Assembly: GCF_001305965.1 (NCBI RefSeq)
Contig: NZ_JXQC01000003.1
Location: 372,001 to 436,000, forward strand
Direction of reading: 5' to 3'
DNA: 64,000 nt
Source of the DNA: Erythrobacter sp. SG61-1L
GTDB taxonomy: Bacteria > Pseudomonadota > Alphaproteobacteria > Sphingomonadales > Sphingomonadaceae
Positions 28,204-37,626 of this stretch are shown here, piece after piece (the stretch's first letter is position 1; the number at the start of each line of letters is the position of its first letter). The notes beneath the pieces are model-generated. The model was not told where the DNA came from. It was given only the letters and a program-made list of their open reading frames with translations, and searched no databases. The position numbers and the translations under genes are program-made.

Positions 28204-30561
28204 GTGACGGACTCGCACTCAGATATTCCTCAGCTTCCCTTGAGGTTGAGCAACCTCGCCGTCATTGGCGTGACCCAGCCCCAGGAAGGGAGCTGGGCGA
28301 GGTTGCGCGCGCTGCAATATTCGCGGCTCGAAGTGCTTTCGCTCTCCCGTTTTCTCGCCCACGCGATCGCGCTGGTGATCGCGGTCAGCATCTTCTTCGG
28401 CAAGGTTTCGCCTCTGCTGCTGGCCGGGTGGTCGGTGGCGTTGGTAGGGGCGCTGTGGAACGCCAGCCGCGTCGATAACGGGCTGCGCGATGTGGATCGC
28501 CGGGCCATGACCAAGGGCGAATATGCGGCCCATGCGTTCAGCGTGGCATTGGTCGCTGCGGTATGGGCGGTGCCGTTCTTCCTGTTCGAGCCGCATGGCC
28601 CGATGGAAGACCGGCTGGCCTTCTGGGCCATCATGACCATGCTCATCACCGGCACAACGCTGGCCTTTGCCGCCACTCCGCTGGCGACACTTGTCTTTGC
28701 GGGTGTGACCGGGGCTGCGGCCATTTTCAGTTTCGCGGTGGATGGCGCGCTCGGTTACGCCGCGCTTGCCGCTTCCTTCTGCGGCCTTGCCATGGGCGGT
28801 GCGATCCGCGGTGCGCGTACTTATCTTTCGGCGCGCATTGCCGAAGCTGGCGTTGCGGAAAAGAGTGAGGTCGTCTCGCTGCTGCTGCGCGAATTCGAAG
28901 ATACGGATGCAGACTGGCTTTGGCAGATTGACACTTCCCGCCGCGTCCGTTCCGCCAGCTCGCGCTTTGTCTATGCATTGGGCAAGGAACTGGACCAGAT
29001 CGAAGGCAAGAGCTTCATCCAGCTGATCGCAGGTTCGGCTTGGGAGACGGGCCAGTTCCCGCCCAGCCTGCATGACCTGGCCGAACGGCTGAAGCGGCGC
29101 GAAAGCTTCTCCGATCTGCTGGTGCAGGTATGCATCGGCAGTTCCAAACGCTGGTGGGAGCTTTCGGGCACTCCGATCATCGACGAGAACGGCACTTTCC
29201 ACGGCTTCCGCGGCGTGGGTTCGGATGTGACCGAACAGCGCGAAAGCGATGAGAAGATCGCCTATCTTGCCCGCTACGACACGCTGACCGGCTTGCCCAA
29301 CCGCCTGATGCTGACCGAGGCGCTGAACGAGGCGCTGCGTTATGCCGATCAGTGGCGCACGCGTTGCGCATTCCTGATGATCGATCTCGATCGGTTCAAG
29401 GCCGTGAATGATTCGCTGGGCCACCAGGTGGGCGATCAGCTGCTCGCGCAGGTTTCTGCCCGGTTGAAGAGCCTGATGAGCGAGAACGAATTGTGCGGCC
29501 GCCTTGGCGGCGATGAATTCGCCATCGTGATCCGCGACGCTTCCGACCGGACGCGCGTGGAAAAGGTCGCTCGCGCAGTGATCGACCATCTTTCTCTGCC
29601 TTACGATGTGGATCATCACACGCTGTATGTCGGCGCCAGCGTCGGCTCCGCACTTGGCCCGCGTGACGGGGATTCGGTCGAAACGCTGATGCGCAACGCC
29701 GATCTGGCGCTGTATCGCGCCAAGGATGAAGGCGGTTCGGTCCACTGGCCCTATGAGCCTTCGCTCCATGCCGATGCGGAAGAGCGCCGCCAGCTTGAAT
29801 TCGCGCTGCGCCGCGCGCTGGACCGCAAGGAACTCTATCTCCAGTACCAGCCGGTGGTGGATGCCCGCAGCGAAACTGTGGTCAGCTTCGAGGCGCTGCT
29901 GCGCTGGAACAGTGCGGAGCACGGCTTCATCAGCCCGGCCAAGTTCATCCCGCTGGCGGAAGATACCCGCCTGATCGTGTCCATCGGCGACTGGGTGCTG
30001 CGCGAGGCCTGCCGCGAGGCGCTGAACTGGCCCGCCCATGTGCGCGTGGCCGTGAACGTCTCGGGCGAACAACTGCTCGATCCGCAATTCTCGGGCAAGG
30101 TCGTGGCCGCGCTGGCCGCCACCGGGCTTCCGGCTCACCGGCTGGAAATCGAAGTGACCGAAAGCATTTTCGTACGCGATGGCGCCACGGCCCGCGCCAC
30201 GCTGGAACAGATCATGGCGCTGGGTTGCTCCATCGCGCTGGACGATTTCGGCACCGGCTATTCCTCGCTCGGCTATCTGCGCAAGCTGCGTTTCTCCACC
30301 ATCAAGGTGGACCGCAGCTTCGTGCAGGGCGCCGCCAAGGACAATGCTGAAAGCCTGGCGATCATTCGTGCCGTGGTGGCAATGGCCCAGAGCCTCGACA
30401 TGGCGACGACGGCGGAAGGCGTGGAAACGGCAGAAGAAGCCGCGCTGATCCGCGATCTGGGCTGCACCAAGATCCAGGGCTACTATTTCGGCCGCCCGAT
30501 GGACGCCGCCGATGCGATCACCCTGTTCCGCACGCTGGCTGCGCGGGGCGCTGCGGCTTGA
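28204..30561 (+). CDS. Membrane-bound PAS-GGDEF-EAL protein (c-di-GMP turnover)
   Basis: A 785-residue protein with a GTG start. About five hydrophobic helices fill residues 40-210 (ALVIAVSIFFGKVSPLLLAGW, AFSVALVAAVWAVPFFLFE, and others). A PAS-like domain follows (DADWLWQIDTSRRVRSASSRF, to GFRGVGSDVTEQRESDE, about residues 230-350). The diguanylate cyclase domain has intact GGDEF at 435-439 with DLDRFKAVNDSLGH upstream. The EAL domain has EALLRW from residue 563, NVSGEQLLD, TESIFV, DDFGTGYSSLGYL and KVDRSFVQG, so both cyclase and phosphodiesterase sites look complete. The product could signal through the PilZ protein at 2485. Confidence 0.93.
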   Translation: MTDSHSDIPQLPLRLSNLAVIGVTQPQEGSWARLRALQYSRLEVLSLSRFLAHAIALVIAVSIFFGKVSPLLLAGWSVALVGALWNASRVDNGLRDVDRRAMTKGEYAAHAFSVALVAAVWAVPFFLFEPHGPMEDRLAFWAIMTMLITGTTLAFAATPLATLVFAGVTGAAAIFSFAVDGALGYAALAASFCGLAMGGAIRGARTYLSARIAEAGVAEKSEVVSLLLREFEDTDADWLWQIDTSRRVRSASSRFVYALGKELDQIEGKSFIQLIAGSAWETGQFPPSLHDLAERLKRRESFSDLLVQVCIGSSKRWWELSGTPIIDENGTFHGFRGVGSDVTEQRESDEKIAYLARYDTLTGLPNRLMLTEALNEALRYADQWRTRCAFLMIDLDRFKAVNDSLGHQVGDQLLAQVSARLKSLMSENELCGRLGGDEFAIVIRDASDRTRVEKVARAVIDHLSLPYDVDHHTLYVGASVGSALGPRDGDSVETLMRNADLALYRAKDEGGSVHWPYEPSLHADAEERRQLEFALRRALDRKELYLQYQPVVDARSETVVSFEALLRWNSAEHGFISPAKFIPLAEDTRLIVSIGDWVLREACREALNWPAHVRVAVNVSGEQLLDPQFSGKVVAALAATGLPAHRLEIEVTESIFVRDGATARATLEQIMALGCSIALDDFGTGYSSLGYLRKLRFSTIKVDRSFVQGAAKDNAESLAIIRAVVAMAQSLDMATTAEGVETAEEAALIRDLGCTKIQGYYFGRPMDAADAITLFRTLAARGAAA

Positions 30562-30572
30562 TCCTCCTCACA

Positions 30573-30594
30573 CCCCTCCTCAGAAGAGGAGGGG
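30573..30594. terminator. Stem-loop between convergent GGDEF-EAL gene and purQ
   Basis: CCCCTCCTC at 30573-30581 and GAGGAGGGG at 30586-30594 form a perfect 9-bp stem with an AGAA loop, 12 bp past the GGDEF-EAL stop and 11 bp past the purQ stop. Neither strand has a T-run after it. Confidence 0.55.
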
Positions 30595-30604
30595 GAAGAA
30601 AGCT

Positions 30605-31282
30605 TCAGGCTTCCACCAGGCTCCGGATCGCGCTTTCGAACAGCGCGCGGCCATCGCTGCTGCCCAGCACATCTTCGATCGCGCGTTCGGGGTGGGGCAT
30701 CATGCCCAGCACATTGCCAGCCTCGTTCAGTACGCCGGCAATGTCGCGGGCGGAGCCGTTGACCGTTTCGGCATAGCGGAAGGCCACGCGGCCTTCGCCT
30801 TCCAGCCGGTCCAGCGTGGCATCGTCGGCGAAATAATTGCCGTCGTGGTGGGCCACGGGGATGTCGAGGATCTGCCCGGCTTCATAGAAGGAAGTGAACA
30901 GCGACTGGCTGTTTTCGACCTTCAGCTTCACCGTGCGGCAAATGAAGTGCTGGCTGGCATTGCGCATCAGGGCGCCGGGCAGCAGGCCGGATTCGGTCAG
31001 CACCTGGAAGCCGTTGCACACGCCCAGCACGGGCACGCCGCGCTTTGCGGCAGCGACTACGGACTGCATCACCGGGCTGCGCGCAGCCATTGCGCCGGAG
31101 CGCAGATAGTCGCCGTAAGAAAAGCCGCCGGGCAGGGCGATGAAATCGAGATCGGCGGGCAGATCGGCATCGCCGTGCCAAACGCGGATCGCGGGAACGC
31201 CGGAGACGGCCTCCAGCGCCACGGCCATGTCACGGTCGCAATTGGAGCCCGGAAAGGTGACTACCGCGCCCCGGAAGCTCAT
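30605..31282 (-). CDS. purQ: Phosphoribosylformylglycinamidine synthase, glutaminase subunit
   Basis: A 225-residue class I glutamine amidotransferase that supplies ammonia to PurL for FGAM formation. Start [23 protein letters not shown] is characteristic. The catalytic Cys lies in [24 protein letters not shown], and the His/Glu in [13 protein letters not shown]. The ATG overlaps the purS stop (ATGA). purL itself is not in the window. Confidence 0.97.
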   Translation of the reverse strand: MSFRGAVVTFPGSNCDRDMAVALEAVSGVPAIRVWHGDADLPADLDFIALPGGFSYGDYLRSGAMAARSPVMQSVVAAAKRGVPVLGVCNGFQVLTESGLLPGALMRNASQHFICRTVKLKVENSQSLFTSFYEAGQILDIPVAHHDGNYFADDATLDRLEGEGRVAFRYAETVNGSARDIAGVLNEAGNVLGMMPHPERAIEDVLGSSDGRALFESAIRSLVEA

Positions 31283-31515
31283 GCCGCCACCCGTTCGATA
31301 CGGTAATTTTCGATCACCATGTTGGCGAGCAATTGCTTGCACATGGCGTCCAGCGCTTCGTCCGTCACGCTATCATCCACGTCCAGCTCGATTTCGCGAC
31401 CGGCGCGAACGTCGTTCACGCCCGAGAAGCCGAGGCCTTCCAGCGCGTGATGGATCGCGCGGCCTTGCGGATCGAGCACGCCGGGCTTGAGGCTGACATG
31501 GATCCGGACTTTCAT
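31279..31515 (-). CDS. purS: Phosphoribosylformylglycinamidine synthase subunit PurS
   Basis: A 78-residue small subunit that holds PurQ and small PurL together. Residues [20 protein letters not shown], then [16 protein letters not shown] and a helical block with [16 protein letters not shown] are the whole-length family pattern. Start ATG 31515. It overlaps purQ by 4 bp. As PurS is present, PurL here should be of the short, alphaproteobacterial type. Confidence 0.96.
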   Translation of the reverse strand: MKVRIHVSLKPGVLDPQGRAIHHALEGLGFSGVNDVRAGREIELDVDDSVTDEALDAMCKQLLANMVIENYRIERVAA

Positions 31516-31596
31516 GGGCGGCGCCTTTCGCAAATTCGGCTTGATGGACTCGCGCGCCCTATGGCCTCATGGCGCGTTTTCCGCAAGCCGGTGCCG

Positions 31597-34485
31597 TCAT
31601 TCCTCCCCGTTCGCGGCTTTCGGGCGCGGCAGGGCAACCACTTCCAGCGCTTGCGCCGGATCGAGATAGCGCTGGGCCATCTGGCGCAGGTCTTCCGCGG
31701 TCAGGCTTTCCAGCAGATCCTTCGATCTCAGGAAGCGTTCGATCCGGTCCGGCTCGCTCTGTGCGCGATCGACCAGGCCCATCCAGCCACTATTTGTCTT
31801 CAGCGCGTTCTCGATATTCTCCACCATCGGGCGCCGGGCACGCAGCAGCGTATCGTCATCCACCGCAGTGGTGCGCAGCGCAGTGATCGTGGTGACGATG
31901 GCCTGCCGTACCGCCTCAAGGTCGGCCGGGTCGATGGAAGCGGCAATGTCGAACGTGCCATAGCCAGTGTAATAGCGAGACTGGCCGGCATTGACCGAAG
32001 GCGAATAGGTGCTGCCCAGCTTCTCGCGCAGTTCCTCGGTCAGTTCGATCTGCACCACGGCATCAAGCAGACCGAGAATTGCGCTTTCGCGGGCATCGCT
32101 GTCATCGCGGGTGGGCCAGGAAAAGCGGATCATCGCCTGATCCGCCGCGCCGTCATGCCATACGGTGCGTTCGCTCCGGTCAGCAGTGAAGCTGCGGGTG
32201 CGGTTCTCGGTATAGGGTCGGAAATCTTCCTCACGTCGGGGCAGGGCGCCCAGCGTGCGGGCAACCATGGCGATGGCCTGATCCTCGTCCAGATCGCCCA
32301 CCAGCGCCACTTCCAGCGCGCCATGGTTCAGCCTGTCGCTGACATCGGCCTTAAGTCGCTGGAAATCGAGCGCCATGTAATCGGCTTCGGGCCTGATGGT
32401 GAAACGCGGGTCGCCATCGGAAACGATGCCGCCCAGCGCATTGCCGAGCGCGCTGGAGGGCGTGGCATCGCGCCCGGCGAAGAAATCGCGCACACCGCGC
32501 CGATAACGCTCTACGCCTTGCGGACGATAGCCGGGATCGGCAATGCCAGCCGTCATCAGCTGCAATTGCAGTTCCAGATCGCGCGGAGTGGTGGTGCCCT
32601 GCATCTGGAACGTCTCGCCATCGCTGGCGATGCCCATGCCTACGCTTCGGCCCGCCAGGATCGACTGCAGATCGTCATAGCTGTGCTTGCCCAGCCCGCC
32701 CAGCGGCAGGCTGGTGATCATACCGGTCGCCAGCGGGTTCTCGCGCGTGTTGAGCATGTCGCCGCCATCAAGGTTGATCTCGAAGCTCACGCGGTCCTTC
32801 TTCAGTTCGGTGCGCTTCAGGTTCAGCCGCACGCCATTGGCGAAGCGGATTTCCCGAATGCCGAGCGGCGGGGCGACCTTGTCGGACACGACCGTGCCGG
32901 GGGTGCCGAAATCGGTATAGCCGAAGCTGCCAACGTCCAGATCGCTGCGGGCCTCCACCGGGGCGACGGCGGCCTCGTTCCAGGCCGCGCGCAGGGCTTC
33001 TGCGCCGCCTTCCGGCTCTACCCGGCCCTGAAAGCGCAGCATGGGATTGTCGAGCGGCAGAGCCTCTGCCTTCACTGCGTCCAGCACCGCTTCGGGCGTG
33101 ATGCGGGGCAGGGCGGCTTCGAACCGGGCAAGGGTGCTTTGCGGAGTGGTGGGCACGCTGCCATCGCGCAGCAGGGCAATCGCGGCCTCGGTAAAGGTCG
33201 AGTTATAGCGGGTTTCCGCCGTCGCCAGCGTGTTTTCCAGCCCGGTGCGCAGATTGGCAATCTGTTCGGCCAGTTCGCCCTCGCTGAAGCCAAAGGCCAG
33301 CGCGCGGCGATATTCCTCGACTGCCGCCATCAGGCCTTTGCGCCATTCACCGTCGGCCGAAGCGACCACCAGACTGGTGGTGCGCCCGCTTTCGAACAGA
33401 TCGCTGGTGCCGAAGAAGGCGTCGCGGAAGGGGGCGTCTTCGCTATTGGCCAGCCGGTCGAACCGGCGGTTGATGATGCCATATCCGATCTGGCGGAGTA
33501 GGTTGCGGAACCGGTTTTCGACCGTGTCCGGCTCGTCGATCCATGGGCCGTTGCGGGTGGCGGAAAGGTTCTCCGGCAAGGCTGGGTCGATGAAGATGTC
33601 GGTCTGCCCGGCCAGCGTGGTGCTGACCGGCCCGGCGTCCACTTCCTCAGGCGGCTGAGGGGCGGGCGCCCAATCGGAAAAGCGGGATTTGATCTCCTGC
33701 TCGACAAGGTCGGGATCGAAATCGCCCACCACGACAATGGCCGAATTCTGCGGCGTATAGATCCGCGAATAGAGGCCGCGCAGGCTGGTGCTGGTTGCCG
33801 CGCCGATGGTCTCGGCGGTGCCGATGGGCAGGCGCTTCACGAAGCGCGCGTCGGGATACTGGAAGGCCAGCCGGTCAACCAGATTGCGCAGCGCATAAGT
33901 ATCGCGCACGCGCTTTTCGGAGAGGATCACGCCCTTTTCATGGTCGATCGCGTCCTGCTCGAACGAAACCTCGCTCGCCGTTTCGCGCATCAGCATCAGG
34001 GCAGTGCCCAGCAGGGCCGGATCGTTGCGCGGCAGGTCCAGCTTGTAGAGTGTGACGTCGTAATTGGTGGAAGCGTTGGTATCGGCGCCGAAGGCAAGCC
34101 CCTCGCGCTCCAGCAGCTTGTACATCTCGTTGCCGGGCACATGGGTGGAACCGTTGAAGGCCATGTGTTCGATGAAATGGGCATAGCCCAGCTCGTTGTC
34201 GTTTTCGGCCAGCGATCCGGCGTCGATCACCAGACGCACTTCGCCCGTGCGCGCAGGGGTGGCGTTGTGGCGGATGACATAGCGCATGCCGTTGGGCAGC
34301 ACGCCGAAGCGATAGGCAGTGTCGAGCGGTAGGTCGCTATCCTCGAAGGCCCAGACTGGCTTTGGCTTGCTGACTTCCTGGGTCGCCGCAGCGGCCTGCT
34401 GCGCGGCTTCGAGGGCCGGGTTGGCAGAGGCGGGAAGGGCAGTGGTTAAGGATAGGGCGGCAATTGCCGTAAGAACTGAACGCAT
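31597..34485 (-). CDS. Periplasmic M16 zinc peptidase, two-domain (pitrilysin family)
   Basis: A 962-residue secreted protease. ATG 34485 sits four bases after GGGAG; the GTG just before it is too close. The signal peptide ends ALPASA. The inverted zinc motif HxxEH is seen as HFIEH near residue 108, in GYAHFIEHMAFNGSTHVPG, with the third ligand Glu about 75 residues on (ETASEVSFEQDAIDHEKGVILSE). M16-C domains follow: YTPQNSAIVVVGDFDPD, and a second inactive copy from VAPPLGIREIRFANGVRLNLKRT, with VALVGDLDEDQAI. Such proteins degrade periplasmic peptides. It lies between purS and purC on the same strand without a clear functional link. Confidence 0.93.
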   Translation of the reverse strand: MRSVLTAIAALSLTTALPASANPALEAAQQAAAATQEVSKPKPVWAFEDSDLPLDTAYRFGVLPNGMRYVIRHNATPARTGEVRLVIDAGSLAENDNELGYAHFIEHMAFNGSTHVPGNEMYKLLEREGLAFGADTNASTNYDVTLYKLDLPRNDPALLGTALMLMRETASEVSFEQDAIDHEKGVILSEKRVRDTYALRNLVDRLAFQYPDARFVKRLPIGTAETIGAATSTSLRGLYSRIYTPQNSAIVVVGDFDPDLVEQEIKSRFSDWAPAPQPPEEVDAGPVSTTLAGQTDIFIDPALPENLSATRNGPWIDEPDTVENRFRNLLRQIGYGIINRRFDRLANSEDAPFRDAFFGTSDLFESGRTTSLVVASADGEWRKGLMAAVEEYRRALAFGFSEGELAEQIANLRTGLENTLATAETRYNSTFTEAAIALLRDGSVPTTPQSTLARFEAALPRITPEAVLDAVKAEALPLDNPMLRFQGRVEPEGGAEALRAAWNEAAVAPVEARSDLDVGSFGYTDFGTPGTVVSDKVAPPLGIREIRFANGVRLNLKRTELKKDRVSFEINLDGGDMLNTRENPLATGMITSLPLGGLGKHSYDDLQSILAGRSVGMGIASDGETFQMQGTTTPRDLELQLQLMTAGIADPGYRPQGVERYRRGVRDFFAGRDATPSSALGNALGGIVSDGDPRFTIRPEADYMALDFQRLKADVSDRLNHGALEVALVGDLDEDQAIAMVARTLGALPRREEDFRPYTENRTRSFTADRSERTVWHDGAADQAMIRFSWPTRDDSDARESAILGLLDAVVQIELTEELREKLGSTYSPSVNAGQSRYYTGYGTFDIAASIDPADLEAVRQAIVTTITALRTTAVDDDTLLRARRPMVENIENALKTNSGWMGLVDRAQSEPDRIERFLRSKDLLESLTAEDLRQMAQRYLDPAQALEVVALPRPKAANGEE

Positions 34486-34631
34486 CACACTCCCGTCGCC
34501 CCGTTAAGGCCGGGGTAAAGCCAGCTTTTTTTCAGGCCTTGGCGGGCAATTGCCATGGCCTGTCTGGCTCCCTGCGTAGCAGGGGGAACGCGGATGTGAA
34601 GTCACATCGCTGAATGATGCGTGAAAGGAGG

Positions 34632-34669
34632 AAACAAAAACCCCCTCCGGATCGAGAGGGGGGCTTTGT
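34632..34669 (-). terminator. Rho-independent terminator of purC
   Basis: On the minus strand, directly after the purC stop, CCCCCTC (34662-34656) pairs with GAGGGGG (34647-34641), extended by AAACAAAG/CTTTGTTT-like flanks, and is followed by TTTTTGTTTCC. Confidence 0.85.
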
Positions 34670-34670
34670 T

Positions 34671-35471
34671 TTACTTCTTCGGCTTTTCCGTCTTGCCGCG
34701 CAGCTTGCGGTGGGCGGAAAGGTCGAACACTTCGCCGGGAGTGCCATCGTCCTGCAGCAGGCCGAGACGGCGGGCTACTTCCTGATAGGCTTCTTCCTCG
34801 CCACCCAGGTCGCGGCGGAAGCGGTCCTTGTCCAGCTTTTCGCCGGTGGCCATATCCCACAGGCGGCAGCCGTCGGGGCTGATTTCGTCAGCCAGGATCA
34901 CACGGCTGTAATCGCCATCCCAGATGCGGCCGAATTCCAGCTTGAAGTCGATCAGGCGGATGTTGATGGCGGCGAACATACCGCACATGAAATCGTTCAC
35001 CCGGATCGCCATGGCAGAGATGTCCTGCATCTCTTCATTGCTGGCCCAGTTGAAGCAGGCGATGTGTTCTTCGGCCACCATCGGGTCGCCCAGCGCATCG
35101 TCCTTGAAGTAATATTCGATCAGGGTGTGGGGCAGGGGCTCGCCCTCTTCCATGCCCAGACGCTTGCAGATCGAACCGGCGGCGACATTGCGCACGACCA
35201 CTTCGATGGGGATGATTTCAACCTGACGCACCAGCTGCTCGCGCATGTTCAGGCGGCGGATGAAGTGGGTGGGAATGCCGATGTGCGAAAGGCGCGTGAA
35301 CACATGTTCGCTGATGCGATTGTTGATCACGCCCTTGCCATTGATCGTGCCGCGCTTCTCCGCGTTGAACGCGGTGGCATCGTCCTTGAAGTACTGGATC
35401 AGCGTGCCGGGCTCGGGGCCTTCGTAAAGGATCTTGGCCTTGCCTTCGTAGATCTGGCGGCGACGGGTCAT
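34671..35471 (-). CDS. purC: Phosphoribosylaminoimidazole-succinocarboxamide synthase (SAICAR synthetase)
   Basis: A 266-residue enzyme that joins CAIR and aspartate in IMP synthesis. ATG 35471 has GAGGAAAA upstream. Motifs: [27 protein letters not shown] at the start, [20 protein letters not shown], the [17 protein letters not shown] block, and the C-terminal [12 protein letters not shown] then [14 protein letters not shown]. The last 25 residues are Lys-rich and extra to the core. A terminator follows at once. The promoter is in the 169-bp gap shared with the divergent NTF2-like gene. Confidence 0.97.
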   Translation of the reverse strand: MTRRRQIYEGKAKILYEGPEPGTLIQYFKDDATAFNAEKRGTINGKGVINNRISEHVFTRLSHIGIPTHFIRRLNMREQLVRQVEIIPIEVVVRNVAAGSICKRLGMEEGEPLPHTLIEYYFKDDALGDPMVAEEHIACFNWASNEEMQDISAMAIRVNDFMCGMFAAINIRLIDFKLEFGRIWDGDYSRVILADEISPDGCRLWDMATGEKLDKDRFRRDLGGEEEAYQEVARRLGLLQDDGTPGEVFDLSAHRKLRGKTEKPKK

Positions 35472-35640
35472 CGTTTTCCTCGGAAAAATAGCAAGCCCCG
35501 GCACTAGCGAGTCGGTTTGGACTGCCTGGCCGGGGCGATCGGTTCCCTATACGCTCACCGCACCGAAAAGCAATTGTCCGATCCCCCGCGATTGCCTAAC
35601 GGCGCGAGAGGCCTACCCGGGAACCTGCAGGGAGATTTTC

Positions 35641-36051
35641 ATGGCACGCGCCGAGGCACTGAAGCTGGTCGAAACCTATTATGCTGCCTTCAATTCCGGC
35701 GATGGCGAAGGAATGCTCGCCTGTCTGGCCGAGGATGTGGCACATGACATCAACCAGGGTGCCCGCCAGTCCGGCAAGGACGCCTTTCGCGCGTTTCTGG
35801 CCCATATGGACCGCTGCTATGCCGAAAAGCTGGCCGACATCGTCATCATGGCGAATGACGAAGGCACGCGTGCCGCGGCGGAGTTCGTGGTGCATGGCGA
35901 ATATCTGACGACCGACGAGGGCCTGCCAGAAGCGGCGGGCCAGAAATACGTTCTGCCCGCCGGTGCCTTCTTCGAGATTTCAGGCGGGCTGATCGCGCGC
36001 GTTACCGTCTATTACAATCTGGAAGACTGGGTCCGGCAGGTCGGGGGATGA
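35641..36051 (+). CDS. NTF2-fold (SnoaL/ketosteroid-isomerase-like) protein
   Basis: A 136-residue single-domain protein. Its opening helix with ALKLVETYYAAFNSGDGEGMLACLAEDVAHDIN and the C-terminal ISGGLIARVTVYYNLEDWVRQ are the NTF2-like cone-fold pattern, often written SnoaL-like. Such proteins are small isomerases, hydratases or accessory chains; no catalytic Asp/His pair can be fixed here. GCAGGGAG precedes the ATG. It overlaps the next gene by 4 bp (ATGA), so it heads a three-gene operon with an acetyltransferase and a nitrilase. Confidence 0.82.
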   Translation: MARAEALKLVETYYAAFNSGDGEGMLACLAEDVAHDINQGARQSGKDAFRAFLAHMDRCYAEKLADIVIMANDEGTRAAAEFVVHGEYLTTDEGLPEAAGQKYVLPAGAFFEISGGLIARVTVYYNLEDWVRQVGG

Positions 36052-36635
36052 GCGTTTCGGTCCGTCCGCTGGCGGGCGATGAGATCGCCGCTCACATCAG
36101 CGATCTGGCGGCTTTGCGCATCGCTGTCTTCGCGGCCTATCCCTATCTCTATGACGGGGACGAGGCGTACGAGGTGGAATATCTCAAGGAATTTGCCGCC
36201 GCGCCAGATGCGGTGCTGGTCGCCGCCTTTGACGGAGGCCGGGTGATCGGCGCGGCCACGGCTTCGCCGATGTGGGCGCAGAAGCCCGAGTTCCGGCAGG
36301 TGTTCGAAGAGAAGGGCATCGACACTTCGAAGCTGTTCTATTTCGGGGAAAGCGTGTTGCTGCCCGAATATCGCGGCCATGGCATCGGCCACGCCTTCTT
36401 CGATTATCGCGAGGCGGCGGCGAAGGCGGCCGGGGCCGAACGCGCCTGTTTTGCGGCAGTCGTCCGCCCTGACGATCATCCCGCGCGGCCGGCAGGCTAC
36501 AGCCCACTCGATCCGTTCTGGCGCAAACGTGGTTACTCGCCGGTGGAAGATTTCGTCACGCATCTTGCGTGGAAGGAGCATGGGGAGGAAACCGAAAGCC
36601 TCAAGCCCATGCAATATTGGATGCGCAATCTTTGA
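36048..36635 (+). CDS. GNAT-family N-acetyltransferase
   Basis: A 195-residue protein with the GNAT acetyl-CoA fold: LRIAVFAAYPYLYDGDEAYEVEYL near residue 25, AFDGGRVIGAATASPM near 60, and motif A as FYFGESVLLPEYRGHGIGHAFFDYRE near 105, where the (R/Q)xxGxG/A pyrophosphate loop is RGHGIG. The C-terminal part has FWRKRGYSPVEDFVTHLAW. The substrate is unknown. It is overlapped at both ends, by the NTF2-like gene and by the TTG start of the nitrilase, which suggests a joint pathway. Confidence 0.85.
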   Translation: MSVSVRPLAGDEIAAHISDLAALRIAVFAAYPYLYDGDEAYEVEYLKEFAAAPDAVLVAAFDGGRVIGAATASPMWAQKPEFRQVFEEKGIDTSKLFYFGESVLLPEYRGHGIGHAFFDYREAAAKAAGAERACFAAVVRPDDHPARPAGYSPLDPFWRKRGYSPVEDFVTHLAWKEHGEETESLKPMQYWMRNL

Positions 36636-37519
36636 GCTTCACGGTCGCAGCCGCCCAATATCCCATCGAACGGCATGATCGCTGGGATTCCTATGTCAGC
36701 AAGATCACCGGTTGGGTGAGCTATGCCGCGCGGCGCGGTTCGAAGCTGGCGGTGTTCCCCGAATATGGTTCGATGGAACTCGCCTCGCTCGATGCGGAGA
36801 CGATGGGCGATCTGGAAGGATCGCTGCGCTTCGTTGCCTCCATGGCGCCGCATGTGGATGCGCTGCATATGGAACTGGCGCGGGAATTCGGGCTGCATAT
36901 TCTGGCCGCCAGCATCCCGGTTCTGCGTGACGGGCATTATCGCAATGCCGCGCGCCTGTTCACGCCGTCAGGCGCGGTGGGCGTGCAGGAAAAGCTGGTG
37001 ATGACCCGGTTCGAACGGGAACATTGGGGCGTTCATTCCGGCGGGCCACTGCGCCTGTTTGAAACCGAACTGGGCCGGATCGGGGTGCTGATCTGTTATG
37101 ACAGCGAATTCCCGCTGCTGGGCCGCGCGCTGGTGGAAGCGGGCGCCGAACTGATCCTTGTGCCCAGCTGCACGGACAGCATGGCCGGATACAACCGCGT
37201 GAAGATCGGCGCGATGGCCCGGGCGCTGGAAGGGCAGTGCTACACCGTCCAGTCGCCTACCGTGGGCATGGCGCAATGGTCCCCCGCCGTGGACGAGAAC
37301 CATGGCGCGGCGGCGGTCTATGGCCCGCCCGACCTTGGCTTTCCCGACGATGGCGTGGTGGTAAGCGGCGAAGTCGATGCCTCTCAATGGGCCTTTGCCG
37401 ATATCGATCTGCGCCGCGTCGCCAAGGTCCGCCGCGGGGGCGCAGTGTTCAACATGGCCCATTGGGGTGAACAGCCCGGCGCGGTTCCTTTGCCGCCCGT
37501 GGAGCGAGTTTTCCTTTAA
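36632..37519 (+). CDS. Carbon-nitrogen hydrolase (nitrilase superfamily amidase)
   Basis: About 295 residues. The start is a TTG at 36632 that overlaps the previous TGA (TTGA); reading from it gives SFTVAAAQYPIE, the normal family N-terminus, while upstream ATG would read into non-conserved sequence. The Glu-Lys-Cys triad is visible: Glu in AVFPEYGSME near 45, Lys in VQEKLVMTRFERE near 128, Cys in GVLICYDSEFP near 152. It resembles the branch next to GNAT genes that cleaves amides of small metabolites. Likely partner of the two overlapping upstream genes. Confidence 0.88.
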   Translation: MSFTVAAAQYPIERHDRWDSYVSKITGWVSYAARRGSKLAVFPEYGSMELASLDAETMGDLEGSLRFVASMAPHVDALHMELAREFGLHILAASIPVLRDGHYRNAARLFTPSGAVGVQEKLVMTRFEREHWGVHSGGPLRLFETELGRIGVLICYDSEFPLLGRALVEAGAELILVPSCTDSMAGYNRVKIGAMARALEGQCYTVQSPTVGMAQWSPAVDENHGAAAVYGPPDLGFPDDGVVVSGEVDASQWAFADIDLRRVAKVRRGGAVFNMAHWGEQPGAVPLPPVERVFL

Positions 37520-37626
37520 AAACCAAGGTTTCCGTAGCGTCAATTGACAGGCCGATGGCTTGCCGCCAGAGGGGCGCGCGAAACGCCCGGCCCGGGTTCC
37601 GGCCGGATGCGTGGGAGAAAACAACA

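Noticed and set aside
28219-30138. A 639-codon minus-strand frame over the GGDEF-EAL gene
   Set aside because: The plus strand holds intact GGDEF and EAL motifs; the minus frame has no recognisable domain.
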